A DNA stretch of 18,254 nucleotides from Thiotrichales bacterium (GTDB taxonomy: Bacteria > Pseudomonadota > Gammaproteobacteria > UWMA-0217): NCBI GenBank assembly GCA_024763135.1, contig JANTGD010000023.1:1-18254 (forward strand), written 5' to 3'. Shown here piece by piece: positions 1 to 7,185 of this stretch. Each line of letters begins with the position of its first letter. Position 1 is the stretch's first letter. The notes below the pieces were generated by a model. That model did not search any database. It was not told the origin of the DNA and saw only the letters and a list, made by a program, of their open reading frames with translations. The position numbers were made by a program, and so were the translations under genes.

Positions 1-440
1 TCGTGGTCACCTTATTGGTGATGAGAGGATTTTCTGATTTGCCAGGTGCACCAAGAGCTTGCGTGGACTTTTGTGATCCAACTGAGGTTTTTAGGTTGAA
101 AGTAGACCGTAAAAGAAGGACGTGTAATAGCGTCATAGGATCGAAGCAATAGAATGGACACGATTTGGTGTGTCAGACACGGAAAGGAGCAAATAGTTGC
201 TGGTGTAAAGGTAAGGAAAATAACATTTGTGCGCTGAGTCACGCAGGGCCGTAATGATGGCTCGGTAGGGGAATGGAGTTGTCGTCCAATCGTGCTCGCG
301 GTTGAGAGCTGCTTGCTCTGTGGTGTATTTGGCTAGTGGAGTAGGAGAGGGAGGAAGTGTTGGTAGTTAGGCAGGCGTGAATACCTGCTTTGGGTAAGCA
401 ATCGCCCCACCTGGGGGCGTTGGTCGAAGTACGATTAGGA
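1..440. other. Left-edge stretch with no supportable gene
   Basis: I see no convincing gene here. On the plus strand, frame 3 is open from the window edge to a TAG at 150-152 (49 codons), so the tail of a gene entering from the left is possible, but I do not recognise the peptide. A 76-codon minus-strand frame (12-242) has no family resemblance. The plus strand is rich in G and T, unlike the coding blocks further right. Two small hairpins lie at 371-419 (listed separately). No tRNA or rRNA is apparent. Confidence 0.5.
371..419. other. Two adjacent small hairpins
   Basis: GCAGG at 371-375 can pair with CCTGC at 384-388, and CGCCCC at 403-408 pairs perfectly with GGGGCG at 414-419 across a five-base loop. 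Neither strand has a T-run after the stems, so an intrinsic terminator is not supported. They lie just left of the family A element and may be part of the same repeat-rich junction. Confidence 0.35.
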
Positions 441-593
441 GGTTGTTCGAGAATCGATGGCCTACAGCGGAAAAGATGTCTTGGCCCATTTTTCGCTCAT
501 TTTCTTTGAACAGATGGCACTATTCATCTCAAATGAGCAAAAAATCCGCCTTAAATGGTTTCTCCGAGGGGTGGCCCCATTCTCAGGCCGCCT
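441..593. mobile_element. Family A miniature inverted-repeat element, copy 1
   Basis: This ~153-base block aligns end to end with 4225-4379, about three quarters identical by eye. The best-conserved stretches are GAGAAT-GATGGCCT near the left end, GGAAAAG, GGCCCATTTTT-CGCTCATTTT, CACTATTC, CTCAAATG and GCAAAA. The ends are imperfect inverted repeats: GAGAAT...GGCC on the left (449-462) against GGCC...ATTCTC on the right (573-584). An inner hairpin pairs GCTCATTT with AAATGAGC. A one-base difference in the T-run shifts the reading frame between copies, so the conserved unit is DNA or RNA, not protein. No transposase is present, which fits a MITE-like non-autonomous element; a structured-RNA repeat is the alternative. 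Confidence 0.6.
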
Positions 594-597
594 CTTA

Positions 598-822
598 TTA
601 ACCCGGCACCATAATTTGCTGTATTCAGAGCCTCAGGCATCTCCCCTATCCAGGCGCCTGCCGCAGGTATGGTTGCTCCCTTGGCAAGGCAGAGAGGGGC
701 GGTGCCTGAGCCTCCTAACCGATTGGTTATTGAGGGCAGACCGTACTTCGCGCGTCCGCGGACTGCGTTGTCGAAACTTGCTGTAGGACGGCTGAACACG
801 ACAGATTATGGTGCCGGGTTAA
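598..822. mobile_element. Family B palindromic (MITE-like) element, copy 1
   Basis: A perfect 19-base inverted repeat, 597-615 against 805-823 (ATTAACCCGGCACCATAAT on the left), bounds about 225 bases. The pairing continues imperfectly inward to about 635 and 785. A second, nested inverted repeat, 628-647 against 695-714, matches at 17 of 20 positions. A TA dinucleotide flanks each end (596-597 and 823-824), which would fit insertion at TA, though this is inference. Short frames are open on both strands but resemble no family I know. The left half aligns block by block with the right edge of the window (18149-18254), so this is a repeat family. Its right end is 3 bases from the stop codon of the neighbouring minus-strand gene. 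Confidence 0.65.
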
Positions 823-825
823 TAG

Positions 826-2703
826 TTAATAGCGAGAGGTGCGGCGACGTCTGAACCCGGTAGCGCCCAGCAATACGCCGACCATCCATCCCAGGCTGCC
901 TCCGCCTCGACTGGTTTTTACCGTGCCTGAATTCGTGTTGCTGACGGCGCCTGTATCGCCCTGCACCGCCGTATTGATTTTTTCATAAATGGTTCGCTCA
1001 TTGGGATCGAAATAGGACGGGATGCCGTCTTTATTGATATCCGGGCAACTGGGAGCAGCGGGGCATTCCTGGCTGTCGGTAATCCCGTCGCCATCACTGT
1101 CGCCGCTGCCATCGGTAGTGCCTGCGGCATTGAAACTGTCTAAATCGAGGAAATCCGGTATGCCATCCTGGTCGAAATCGGGAGCATACAGAGTTTTGCC
1201 ACTCAGTTCGGTCGCAGTGGGCAGGTTGTCATTGTCATCGTCGGGGTCGATGTGATTTCTCAGGCCATCGCCATCGGTATCCACATTATTGGGTTCCAGC
1301 GCATCGATGAGGCCATCGCCATCGGCATCTGAGGTGGTGCTCTCATCACGCGTGAGTAGCCCGTCGTTGTCGTCATCCTTATCCATATAGTTGGCGATGA
1401 GATCACCATCGGTATCGACACAAATGGGTGTGATGGGGCATTCGGTGGCATCGGACAGTCCATCTTTATCGGAATCACCACTGCCGTCGGCCGTATTGGC
1501 GGTATTATTGGAATCGACATCGAGGTAGTCAGGGAGTCCGTCCACGTCACTGTCCTGCGGATTTTCGACGGTCTCCCCCAACTCTGCGGCGGTTTTGAGG
1601 CCATCGCCATCATCATCGTCATCGTTGACGTCGTAAATGCCATCAGCATCGGTATCGACAAAGTTATGCTCGACATAGTCTGGCAAGCCGTCACCATCGG
1701 TGTCGGCGGTAGTGGTTTCATCGACGTTACTGATGCCGTCATTGTCGGCATCAGGGTCGTTGATGTCCGCGATGCTGTCACCGTCGGTATCGCGCAGGGT
1801 ATATTCAGACACCGTGTCGCTCAGATCTGTGAGCAGTGGGGTGCGCGCACCTCCCGGACTGTCGGTGCGTGTACGGATTGCAAAGTAATACCGCCGTGAG
1901 GCATCCAGATTAGAAATGGTGATTGCAGCAGCGGCCTTATCTTCGGTTTCTGCCAGCAGTTCTTCAGCACTGAAATCATTGTCTTTGCTCACAAAGATTT
2001 CATAGGCCCCACCGTCGCCTAGGTACTCAATCGGCGTCCAGGCCAAAGAAATGGAATCAATGGTTCGATTGGTGGCTTGGAAATCGGTCGGGATCACAGT
2101 TTGCGTCGCACTCCAGTCTCCATCTTCGATCTGAGCATTGTCTAAGAAGGTATTGGTATCTGGATCATCGCTGGGCTCGAGCCTGTTGTAGCGTAAATCC
2201 AAGGCTTCAAGATTCCCGAGATTTTTGAGGTTGCTGGGAACCTTGCCACTGAAGGCATTGTTGTCCAGTAGCAATGTTTTGAGTGCAGTCAGATCGCCCA
2301 GCGAGTCCGGGAGCGAACCATTTAAAAAGTTGCCGGAGAGTCTCAGGCTGGTGAGGTGGGTCAATGCACTCAATTCACTTGGCAGCGTACCGTACAAGCC
2401 AAAGTTGCCGAGTTTCAGCTGGGTGATACTGCCATTACTGTCGCAGACCACGCCGCCCCAGCTGTCATTGCAGGGATCTCCGGTATTCCAGCCTTCACCG
2501 ATGAGCGGACTCACGCCCTCGACCTTGGTATGCTCGATCAATGCGCGTAACGCATCGACTTCTTCCAGCTCCGCAGCAGTGAGTGCTGTGGCACAACTCA
2601 ATGTAACCAGACCAAGCAGCATGCGGACTACTTGCCGGGAGAATGGCCGTTTGTCCAGGCACTGTTTAGAAAGGGGGGATGTGGCTGAGGGGGTGCTGTC
2701 CAT
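826..2703 (-). CDS. Secreted LRR / fibronectin III / thrombospondin type 3 repeat protein with GlyGly-CTERM tail
   Basis: I chose the ATG at 2703 (625 residues); a TTG at 2817 would add 38 residues with no signal-like character. A signal peptide with a long basic n-region covers about residues 1-44 (MLLGLVTLSCATALTA core). Residues 46-92 resemble the plant LRR N-terminal cap (W..GDPC..SWGGVVC, cysteines 78 and 87), followed by about four plant-type LRRs (L.G.LP..L..L..L..L.L..N) to about 177. A fibronectin III domain spans about 202-302. Residues 305-567 are Asp-rich D.DGDG repeats of the thrombospondin type 3 class, which bind calcium in known members. The tail (600-625) is Gly-Gly, a hydrophobic helix, then RRRR: the GlyGly-CTERM signal that rhombosortase processes on type II-secreted proteins. 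I infer a surface or released adhesive or binding protein; the ligand is unknown. Confidence 0.85.
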   Translation of the reverse strand: MDSTPSATSPLSKQCLDKRPFSRQVVRMLLGLVTLSCATALTAAELEEVDALRALIEHTKVEGVSPLIGEGWNTGDPCNDSWGGVVCDSNGSITQLKLGNFGLYGTLPSELSALTHLTSLRLSGNFLNGSLPDSLGDLTALKTLLLDNNAFSGKVPSNLKNLGNLEALDLRYNRLEPSDDPDTNTFLDNAQIEDGDWSATQTVIPTDFQATNRTIDSISLAWTPIEYLGDGGAYEIFVSKDNDFSAEELLAETEDKAAAAITISNLDASRRYYFAIRTRTDSPGGARTPLLTDLSDTVSEYTLRDTDGDSIADINDPDADNDGISNVDETTTADTDGDGLPDYVEHNFVDTDADGIYDVNDDDDDGDGLKTAAELGETVENPQDSDVDGLPDYLDVDSNNTANTADGSGDSDKDGLSDATECPITPICVDTDGDLIANYMDKDDDNDGLLTRDESTTSDADGDGLIDALEPNNVDTDGDGLRNHIDPDDDNDNLPTATELSGKTLYAPDFDQDGIPDFLDLDSFNAAGTTDGSGDSDGDGITDSQECPAAPSCPDINKDGIPSYFDPNERTIYEKINTAVQGDTGAVSNTNSGTVKTSRGGGSLGWMVGVLLGATGFRRRRTSRY

Positions 2704-3124
2704 TTTTTTCAATCCATTTGGTTGGTGCTGACGATCAATGCTCGTGTGATCTGCCTCTCGGGCTAAGGCGCACAGCGCTCGATCATAAATAGGCTGATCA
2801 TAACATAGACAGTTCAATAATAAACTCTTTATGTTCAGTCAATTAGCGAGTGTTCTTATGCTTTTTTCTGTAAATGTCAATTTTTTGTAAATTTTATAAA
2901 TATCTTTATTTTACAACTGCTTAGGGCGTTTTCTCCACGTGGGGTATTAGTGGGTATGACGAGGTGTGGTGGGGCATGTCGGACAGACAGGCTAATTTCC
3001 CGACAAGCGGACGTTTTTGAGGACTGGTAGCACATTGACGTCGTTATGCAGCGGGATTGGCTTGCGACCCGGTGGCATCCGGGAGACAATCGACGGCCGG
3101 TTAACGCTTCTTAATTAAACTGCC
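2704..3124. promoter_or_regulatory. AT-rich divergent spacer with candidate promoters
   Basis: This 421-base gap separates two divergent genes and holds no gene I can support; a 70-codon minus-strand frame at 2877-3089 looks spurious. The part from about 2818 to 2925 is strongly AT-rich. On the minus strand TTGACA (2880-2875) is followed 16 bases on by TAAGAA (2858-2853), a strong -35 with a weak -10. Transcription from there would still include the ATG at 2703. On the plus strand TTGTAA (2885-2890) with TATTTT (2907-2912) is only a weak candidate. A small CCACGTGG palindrome lies near 2935-2943. No operator is recognised. Confidence 0.35.
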
Positions 3125-3673
3125 ATGGCGCTTTTCAAAAGTAGAAAAAAGAAAAAACCCACTGCTGGGTATACGCCCGATCTCGATGGCTGTCAGGTCA
3201 AAGTACTGTTCGTCTGTATGGGGAATATCTGTCGCTCACCGACAGCCCAGGGTGTGTTTCAGCGGCTCATCGATGAGGCAGGTTTGACGCAATCGATCTG
3301 CCTCGATTCGGCGGGGACAATCTCTTATCACGTAGGGCGTCCTCCCGATGAACGCGCTCAACAGGCTGCATCCGAAAGAGGCTATGATTTAAGCGCTTAC
3401 CGTGCTCGCCAAGTTTCTTCAGTAGATGCGGCGCGTTTCGACTACATCGTGGTGATGGACGAAACCAACCTGCTCGATGTACGTAGTCAGTTTCCCAAAG
3501 AGAGCTGGTCCAAAGTGCAATTATTGATGGATTATGCGCCGGGAGGACGCAAGGGGCAGGAAGTACCGGATCCCTATGCCGGTGGTGCGGATGATTTCGA
3601 ACGGGTTCTGGATCTCGTGGAAAAAGCGGCTCAAGGGCTGCTCGAGCGAATTCGTCAGGCACATCAACTCTAA
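3125..3673 (+). CDS. Low-molecular-weight protein-tyrosine phosphatase
   Basis: The product hydrolyses phosphotyrosine on proteins in the cytoplasm. The P-loop C31-M-G-N-I-C-R37-S fits CX5R(S/T), with Cys31 as nucleophile, and D149-P-Y near the C-terminus is the family's general-acid motif. At 182 residues it is about 25 longer than typical members because of an N-terminal extension with a lysine-rich patch (RKKKKP, residues 7-12). The ATG at 3125 is the first possible one, since an in-frame TAA lies at 3116-3118; I see no clear Shine-Dalgarno. Many bacterial homologues sit beside a tyrosine kinase in polysaccharide loci, but none is visible here. It is followed after five bases by thpR, so the two are probably co-transcribed. 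The substrate is unknown. Confidence 0.9.
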   Translation: MALFKSRKKKKPTAGYTPDLDGCQVKVLFVCMGNICRSPTAQGVFQRLIDEAGLTQSICLDSAGTISYHVGRPPDERAQQAASERGYDLSAYRARQVSSVDAARFDYIVVMDETNLLDVRSQFPKESWSKVQLLMDYAPGGRKGQEVPDPYAGGADDFERVLDLVEKAAQGLLERIRQAHQL

Positions 3674-3678
3674 AATCG

Positions 3679-4239
3679 ATGCCTCATGCCCAGCAGGTCA
3701 AACGGCGCTTATTTTTTGCGTTGCTGCCTGAGTTTCATCTCCGCCAACAACTGGCTCAATCGGCTCAGCAACTAGCGGCCGGCGGACGTTTCGTGCCAGC
3801 CAGAAATCTGCATATGACATTATTTTTCCTGGGTGCCACGAGTTACGCGCAGCAGTTATGTGCTGAGCGTGCAGCCGCCAGCGTGACAGCACGGCCCTTT
3901 ACCATGAAGATCAGTCGGTTCGGGGTGTTTAAACGGGCCGGCGTATTATGGCTCGCACCTCAGACTGCACCGCAGGCATTGTTCGATCTGCAGAACGCAC
4001 TGCTCAGTGCATTGCGCCGCGACTGCCCTTATCTGGCTGCTCTGACTCAGCCCAACAAGCCTTTTGTGCCTCACATCACGGTTAGAAGAAAACTACGTCA
4101 CAAACCCAAAGGGTCAATACCGATCACCAGCTGGTGGGTTGACGGCTTTTGCTTACTCGAGTCGACGCATGAGGAGGGTATGCTGATCTACCGGGTGCTG
4201 AAACAGTGGCCTTTCAAAATTGCGCCTGTCCGAGAATAG
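3679..4239 (+). CDS. thpR: RNA 2',3'-cyclic phosphodiesterase (2'-5' RNA ligase family)
   Basis: A 2H-phosphoesterase with the two signature tetrapeptides: H45-M-T47 (in NLHMTLFFLG) and H132-I-T134 (in PHITVRR). Family members hydrolyse RNA 2',3'-cyclic phosphates and were first described as joining tRNA half-molecules by a 2'-5' bond. The length of 186 residues is normal for the family. The gene starts five bases after the phosphatase stop and has no obvious Shine-Dalgarno, so translational coupling is likely. Its last five codons and TAG stop fall inside a family A repeat element (4225-4379), so the extreme C-terminus (PVRE) appears to be supplied by the element. It is convergent with recN. 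Confidence 0.88.
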   Translation: MPHAQQVKRRLFFALLPEFHLRQQLAQSAQQLAAGGRFVPARNLHMTLFFLGATSYAQQLCAERAAASVTARPFTMKISRFGVFKRAGVLWLAPQTAPQALFDLQNALLSALRRDCPYLAALTQPNKPFVPHITVRRKLRHKPKGSIPITSWWVDGFCLLESTHEEGMLIYRVLKQWPFKIAPVRE

Positions 4240-4379
4240 ATGGCCTGTTGTGGAAAAGTCCTTTCGGCCCATTTTTTCGCTCATTTTCGTTGATTATGAG
4301 TCACTATTCGCCTCAAATGGGCAAAAGTTTAGTCTCAAAATAGCTTCCCCTCTCGCTACGGCCTATCGTCTCGGACAGG
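4225..4379. mobile_element. Family A miniature inverted-repeat element, copy 2
   Basis: The element is bounded by inverted repeats: CCTGTCCGAGA at 4225-4235 is matched exactly in reverse complement at 4369-4379, and the similarity extends inward to GGCC on both sides. It is 155 bases long, almost the same as copy 1 (441-593), and aligns with it throughout in the same orientation. An inner hairpin pairs GCCCATTT (4267-4274) with AAATGGGC (4315-4322). In copy 1 the corresponding right arm is AAATGAGC and pairs with the neighbouring GCTCATTT, so a hairpin is kept in both. The element overlaps the end of thpR and fills most of the thpR-recN gap. No target-site duplication is evident. A 79-codon frame through it is not conserved in copy 1. 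Confidence 0.65.
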
Positions 4380-4435
4380 TTCCAGCTAATCGCTTTCTGA
4401 CTCCTTGTATCCATCAGAACACGCTTGTTGTAGTA

Positions 4436-4450
4436 CTTGGATTGTCCAAG
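4436..4450. other. Small hairpin between convergent genes
   Basis: CTTGGA at 4436-4441 pairs perfectly with TCCAAG at 4445-4450 across a three-base loop, in the short gap between the family A element and the end of recN. There is no T-run on either side, so it is at best a weak termination or mRNA-end structure for the convergent thpR and recN transcripts. Confidence 0.25.
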
Positions 4451-4476
4451 CAGAGCTGACGGATATGTTCGCTCAT

Positions 4477-6153
4477 TTAGGCGCTTTGCTGTAAGAATGC
4501 GAGCAGCTCTGTCGCATGTTCCAGGGTGCGTTGGGTTTTGCGTTTGCCCCCTAACATGCGGGCGATTTCGTCGATGCGCTCGCTAGCATCGAGTTGCAAT
4601 AAGCCTGTGTGAGTCATTGCGCGGGCCTTCTTTTTCTCAACCCGTAGGTGTTGGTGACCACAGGCTGCCACTTGGGGCAGGTGAGTCACACAGAAAACCT
4701 GGCAGTGCCTACCCAGTGATCGGAGCTGCTGTCCTACGGTTTCTGCCACTGCACCGCCAATTCCACTGTCGACTTCATCGAAAATGAGGGTGGGTAGCTG
4801 CATTCGCTGTGCTGCGGTGAGAGAGATCGCGAGGCTGATACGTGACAATTCGCCACCTGAGGCGACTTGGTTCAAGGGTTTGGGGGATTGCCCGGGATTT
4901 GCAGAGACAAGGAAGCGCACTTTCTCGTTACCGCTTGGACTGCGTTCGCCTTTGCCCAGCGGCATGAGTTGAGTAACAAACTGACCGCCTTCGAGTCCGA
5001 GTGTTTGCATGGCTTCGGTGATGAGTTGATCTAGGGACTGCGCCGCTGTCCTGCGTTGTTTGCTTAAGTTTACTGCCAGTGCATCGTAGGCAGAGGCTGC
5101 TGTGTCGCGTGCACTTTCTAAGTTGTCCAGGCTGGTTTCGGGGGCTTCGAGCTGCGACAGTTCTGCGCGCATTGTGTGCATGAGTTCAGGAAGCGCTTCT
5201 GGCAGGACCTGGTGTTTGCGCGCCAGCTCCAGGGTTTTATTGTAACGCTGTTCGGTGTCCGCCAGTCGATCCGGGTCGACTTCCAAGCTGGAGAATAACT
5301 CGCGCAGACTTATGGCCGCTTCTTCGATTTGAATTTGCGCGCTTTCAAGTAAGGTCGCAATATCCAAAAACTGGGCATCGAGTGCGCCGGCTTCCTGCAT
5401 TTGGCGCTGCAGATCGGCAATCTCCCGATACAGGTTCGTCTCATCCTGTTCATAGAGCCGCTCCACGGCGGATGCCGCAGTTTGTTTTAAGCGATCCGCA
5501 TGGGATAAGCGGCGTAACTCGGTTTCGAGTTGGATAAATTCTCCGGTGCCAGGATTGAGTGTCTCAAGTTCTGTAAGCTGGAAACGCAGCAGATCGATGC
5601 GCGCCAGGCGATCCCCCTCGGAGTGCTGGGCGGTTTGCAGGGCCTGTTCTGCTTGTCGCCAGGCATTATGCGCTTCACGAACTGAGTCGAGGAGCGCAGC
5701 GTAGTGGCCATGTGCATCAAGTAGCGCGCGTTGGTGCGTAGGTTGGAGCAAGTGTTGGTGGGCGTGTTGCCCGTGTATATTCACAAGCTGCGTGCCCAGG
5801 TTTTTCAGTAAGCCGAGGGTTGTGCTCGAACCATTGATGTAGCAGCGACTGCGTCCTTCTGCCGTAATGACCCGCCGGAGGATGCACTCTTCGTCGGCAT
5901 CGAGGTCTTGGTCGCGAAGCCAGCTAATAATGTCCTTGGGCAGTGCATCGATGTGGAGGCTGATCTCCGCTTTGGCAGCGCCTTCACGCACCACGTTTGC
6001 AGTGGCGCGGTCACCCAGTACCAGTCCGATGGCATCGATCATGATGGATTTGCCCGCACCCGTCTCTCCCGTAATGACGGTGAGTCCCCCCTGCAGATCG
6101 AGCTCCAGAGAGTCGATAATTGCAAAGTCACGAATTTGAATATGCGTGAGCAT
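4477..6153 (-). CDS. recN: DNA repair protein RecN
   Basis: An SMC-like ATPase acting in recombinational repair of double-strand breaks. The N-terminal head has Walker A G29-E-T-G-A-G-K-S36 and the family opening QIRDFAIID; NIHGQH lies at 125-130. A central helical coiled-coil arm runs from about 155 to 380. The C-terminal head has the ABC signature SGGELSR (432-438), Walker B LIFDEVD (456-462) and the TH switch histidine at 491. At 558 residues it is the usual length and looks intact. Its ATG shares one base with the nadK stop (TGATG), so it is translated by coupling from a nadK-recN message. I see no LexA-like box of the enterobacterial kind upstream of nadK, so SOS control is not evident here. 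Confidence 0.96.
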   Translation of the reverse strand: MLTHIQIRDFAIIDSLELDLQGGLTVITGETGAGKSIMIDAIGLVLGDRATANVVREGAAKAEISLHIDALPKDIISWLRDQDLDADEECILRRVITAEGRSRCYINGSSTTLGLLKNLGTQLVNIHGQHAHQHLLQPTHQRALLDAHGHYAALLDSVREAHNAWRQAEQALQTAQHSEGDRLARIDLLRFQLTELETLNPGTGEFIQLETELRRLSHADRLKQTAASAVERLYEQDETNLYREIADLQRQMQEAGALDAQFLDIATLLESAQIQIEEAAISLRELFSSLEVDPDRLADTEQRYNKTLELARKHQVLPEALPELMHTMRAELSQLEAPETSLDNLESARDTAASAYDALAVNLSKQRRTAAQSLDQLITEAMQTLGLEGGQFVTQLMPLGKGERSPSGNEKVRFLVSANPGQSPKPLNQVASGGELSRISLAISLTAAQRMQLPTLIFDEVDSGIGGAVAETVGQQLRSLGRHCQVFCVTHLPQVAACGHQHLRVEKKKARAMTHTGLLQLDASERIDEIARMLGGKRKTQRTLEHATELLAFLQQSA

Positions 6154-7025
6154 CAGGGTTGTTCACTCCAGCGCAGTTTCTTCCGCAGGATCGCGTAATA
6201 ATCGTGGTTTTTGGGATGGATCAATTGCATGCGATGCGCGTAGGGAGAAATGGTTACGACGTCGTCTGCCTGAATTTTAATGTTCAGATGTCCATCGAAG
6301 GCGACGCGTGCATTGGTGCGGCTTTGGGCGCTCAGCAGAAGGGTGATTTCACTGTCCGCATTGACCACAATCGGGCGACTGCTGAGGGTATGCGGGCAAA
6401 TCGGTACCAGGGAGACGGCTTCGATCCCGGGTTGGAGAATCGGCCCTCCACCCGAAAGGGCGTAGGCGGTAGAGCCGGTGGGAGTGCTCACGATGATACC
6501 GTCGGCGCGCTGGTGATTCACCAGTTGACCGTCGATGCGTGTATCGAATTCGATCATGCGTATCGCTTCATCGCTATGGATGACCACATCATTGAGCGCT
6601 ACACCGGCAGCAAACTCCACGTCTCCCCGGCTGATGCGTCCATGCAGCATGTTGCGATATTCGATTTGATATTGACCACTGAAGACTGCATCCAGTTGAG
6701 CAGGCATGTCTTCGGGATAAATATCCACCAGGAAACCCAAGCGACCCACGTTGACACCGAGCAGGGGAATGCCAAAATGCGCCAGACTGCGTGCGGCATC
6801 AAGCAATGTACCATCCCCCCCTACGACAATGACGAGATCGCACTGCTCTCCCAGGGCATTGCGAGGGAGTAGTTGCGCATCTGCGAATCCGACCGTACCA
6901 AGGCTCTGGTCTAGGTGTACCGTCACCGCCCGATTGCGCAGATCCAACAGCAAGGCAGATACGGTGTCATGGATACGCGGGTCGCCGTTTTTAACGATGA
7001 CGCCGATATGCTCAAAAGTACTCAT
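6153..7025 (-). CDS. nadK: NAD kinase (ATP-dependent)
   Basis: The product phosphorylates NAD to NADP in the cytoplasm. The hallmark G69-G-D-G-T73 motif is present, with the N-E/D motif as LNDVV and the glycine-rich ADGIIVSTPTGSTAYALSGG segment in the C-terminal domain. At 290 residues it matches the family. The ATG at 7025 is followed by the typical N-terminal strand (HIGVIVKNGDP). It is divergent from hrcA and overlaps recN by one base downstream. The nadK-recN pairing is common in gammaproteobacteria. No strong promoter is recognised for it in the ~100-base gap to hrcA. Confidence 0.95.
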   Translation of the reverse strand: MSTFEHIGVIVKNGDPRIHDTVSALLLDLRNRAVTVHLDQSLGTVGFADAQLLPRNALGEQCDLVIVVGGDGTLLDAARSLAHFGIPLLGVNVGRLGFLVDIYPEDMPAQLDAVFSGQYQIEYRNMLHGRISRGDVEFAAGVALNDVVIHSDEAIRMIEFDTRIDGQLVNHQRADGIIVSTPTGSTAYALSGGGPILQPGIEAVSLVPICPHTLSSRPIVVNADSEITLLLSAQSRTNARVAFDGHLNIKIQADDVVTISPYAHRMQLIHPKNHDYYAILRKKLRWSEQP

Positions 7026-7096
7026 AGTCGAAAAAAGCTAACACGAGTTGCATGGTAAGGCTACGTCGAAAATTTGCCGAGTCTGCAATAGCGTCC

Positions 7097-7126
7097 TTGA
7101 CAGTGCGGGGAAGCGATTGCAATGAT
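7097..7126 (+). promoter_or_regulatory. Candidate sigma70 promoter of hrcA
   Basis: A consensus TTGACA (7097-7102) is followed 18 bases on by AATGAT (7121-7126), which matches four of six positions of the -10 box and has TGC just before it (extended -10). Transcription would start near 7133. That is downstream of the first possible ATG (7129), so it supports the hrcA start at 7186. Confidence 0.5.
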
Positions 7127-7185
7127 CGATGCGCGACATTATTTATATTAGCGGGTTAAGCCAAACAGTTTTAACAGAATTTCAG

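Noticed and set aside
457..786. 109-codon plus-strand open frame
   Set aside because: It runs through both repeat elements; the same region in family A copy 2 is in a different frame because of a one-base change, and the peptide resembles no family.
551..799. 82-codon minus-strand and 61-codon plus-strand frames ending in similar peptides (LNT..YGAGLI)
   Set aside because: The peptide likeness is only the inverted repeat of family B read on the two strands, not evidence of a protein.
1260..1781. 173-codon minus-strand frame inside the LRR/TSP3 gene
   Set aside because: It is a shifted reading of the repetitive Asp-Gly codons and gives a low-complexity Met/Thr/Ser peptide.
2877..3089. 70-codon minus-strand frame in the divergent spacer
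   Set aside because: No recognisable motif or ribosome binding site, AT-rich promoter-like composition, and no conserved neighbour.
4220..4459. 79-codon plus-strand open frame after thpR
   Set aside because: It lies mostly in family A copy 2, overlaps the thpR end and is not conserved in copy 1.
6159..6872. 237-codon plus-strand frame opposite nadK
   Set aside because: It is antisense to an intact nadK with all motifs and has no protein family resemblance.
7031..7060. GCTAACACGAGTT-like stretch before hrcA as a possible CIRCE half-site
   Set aside because: It lacks the inverted partner nine bases away and matches the half-site poorly.
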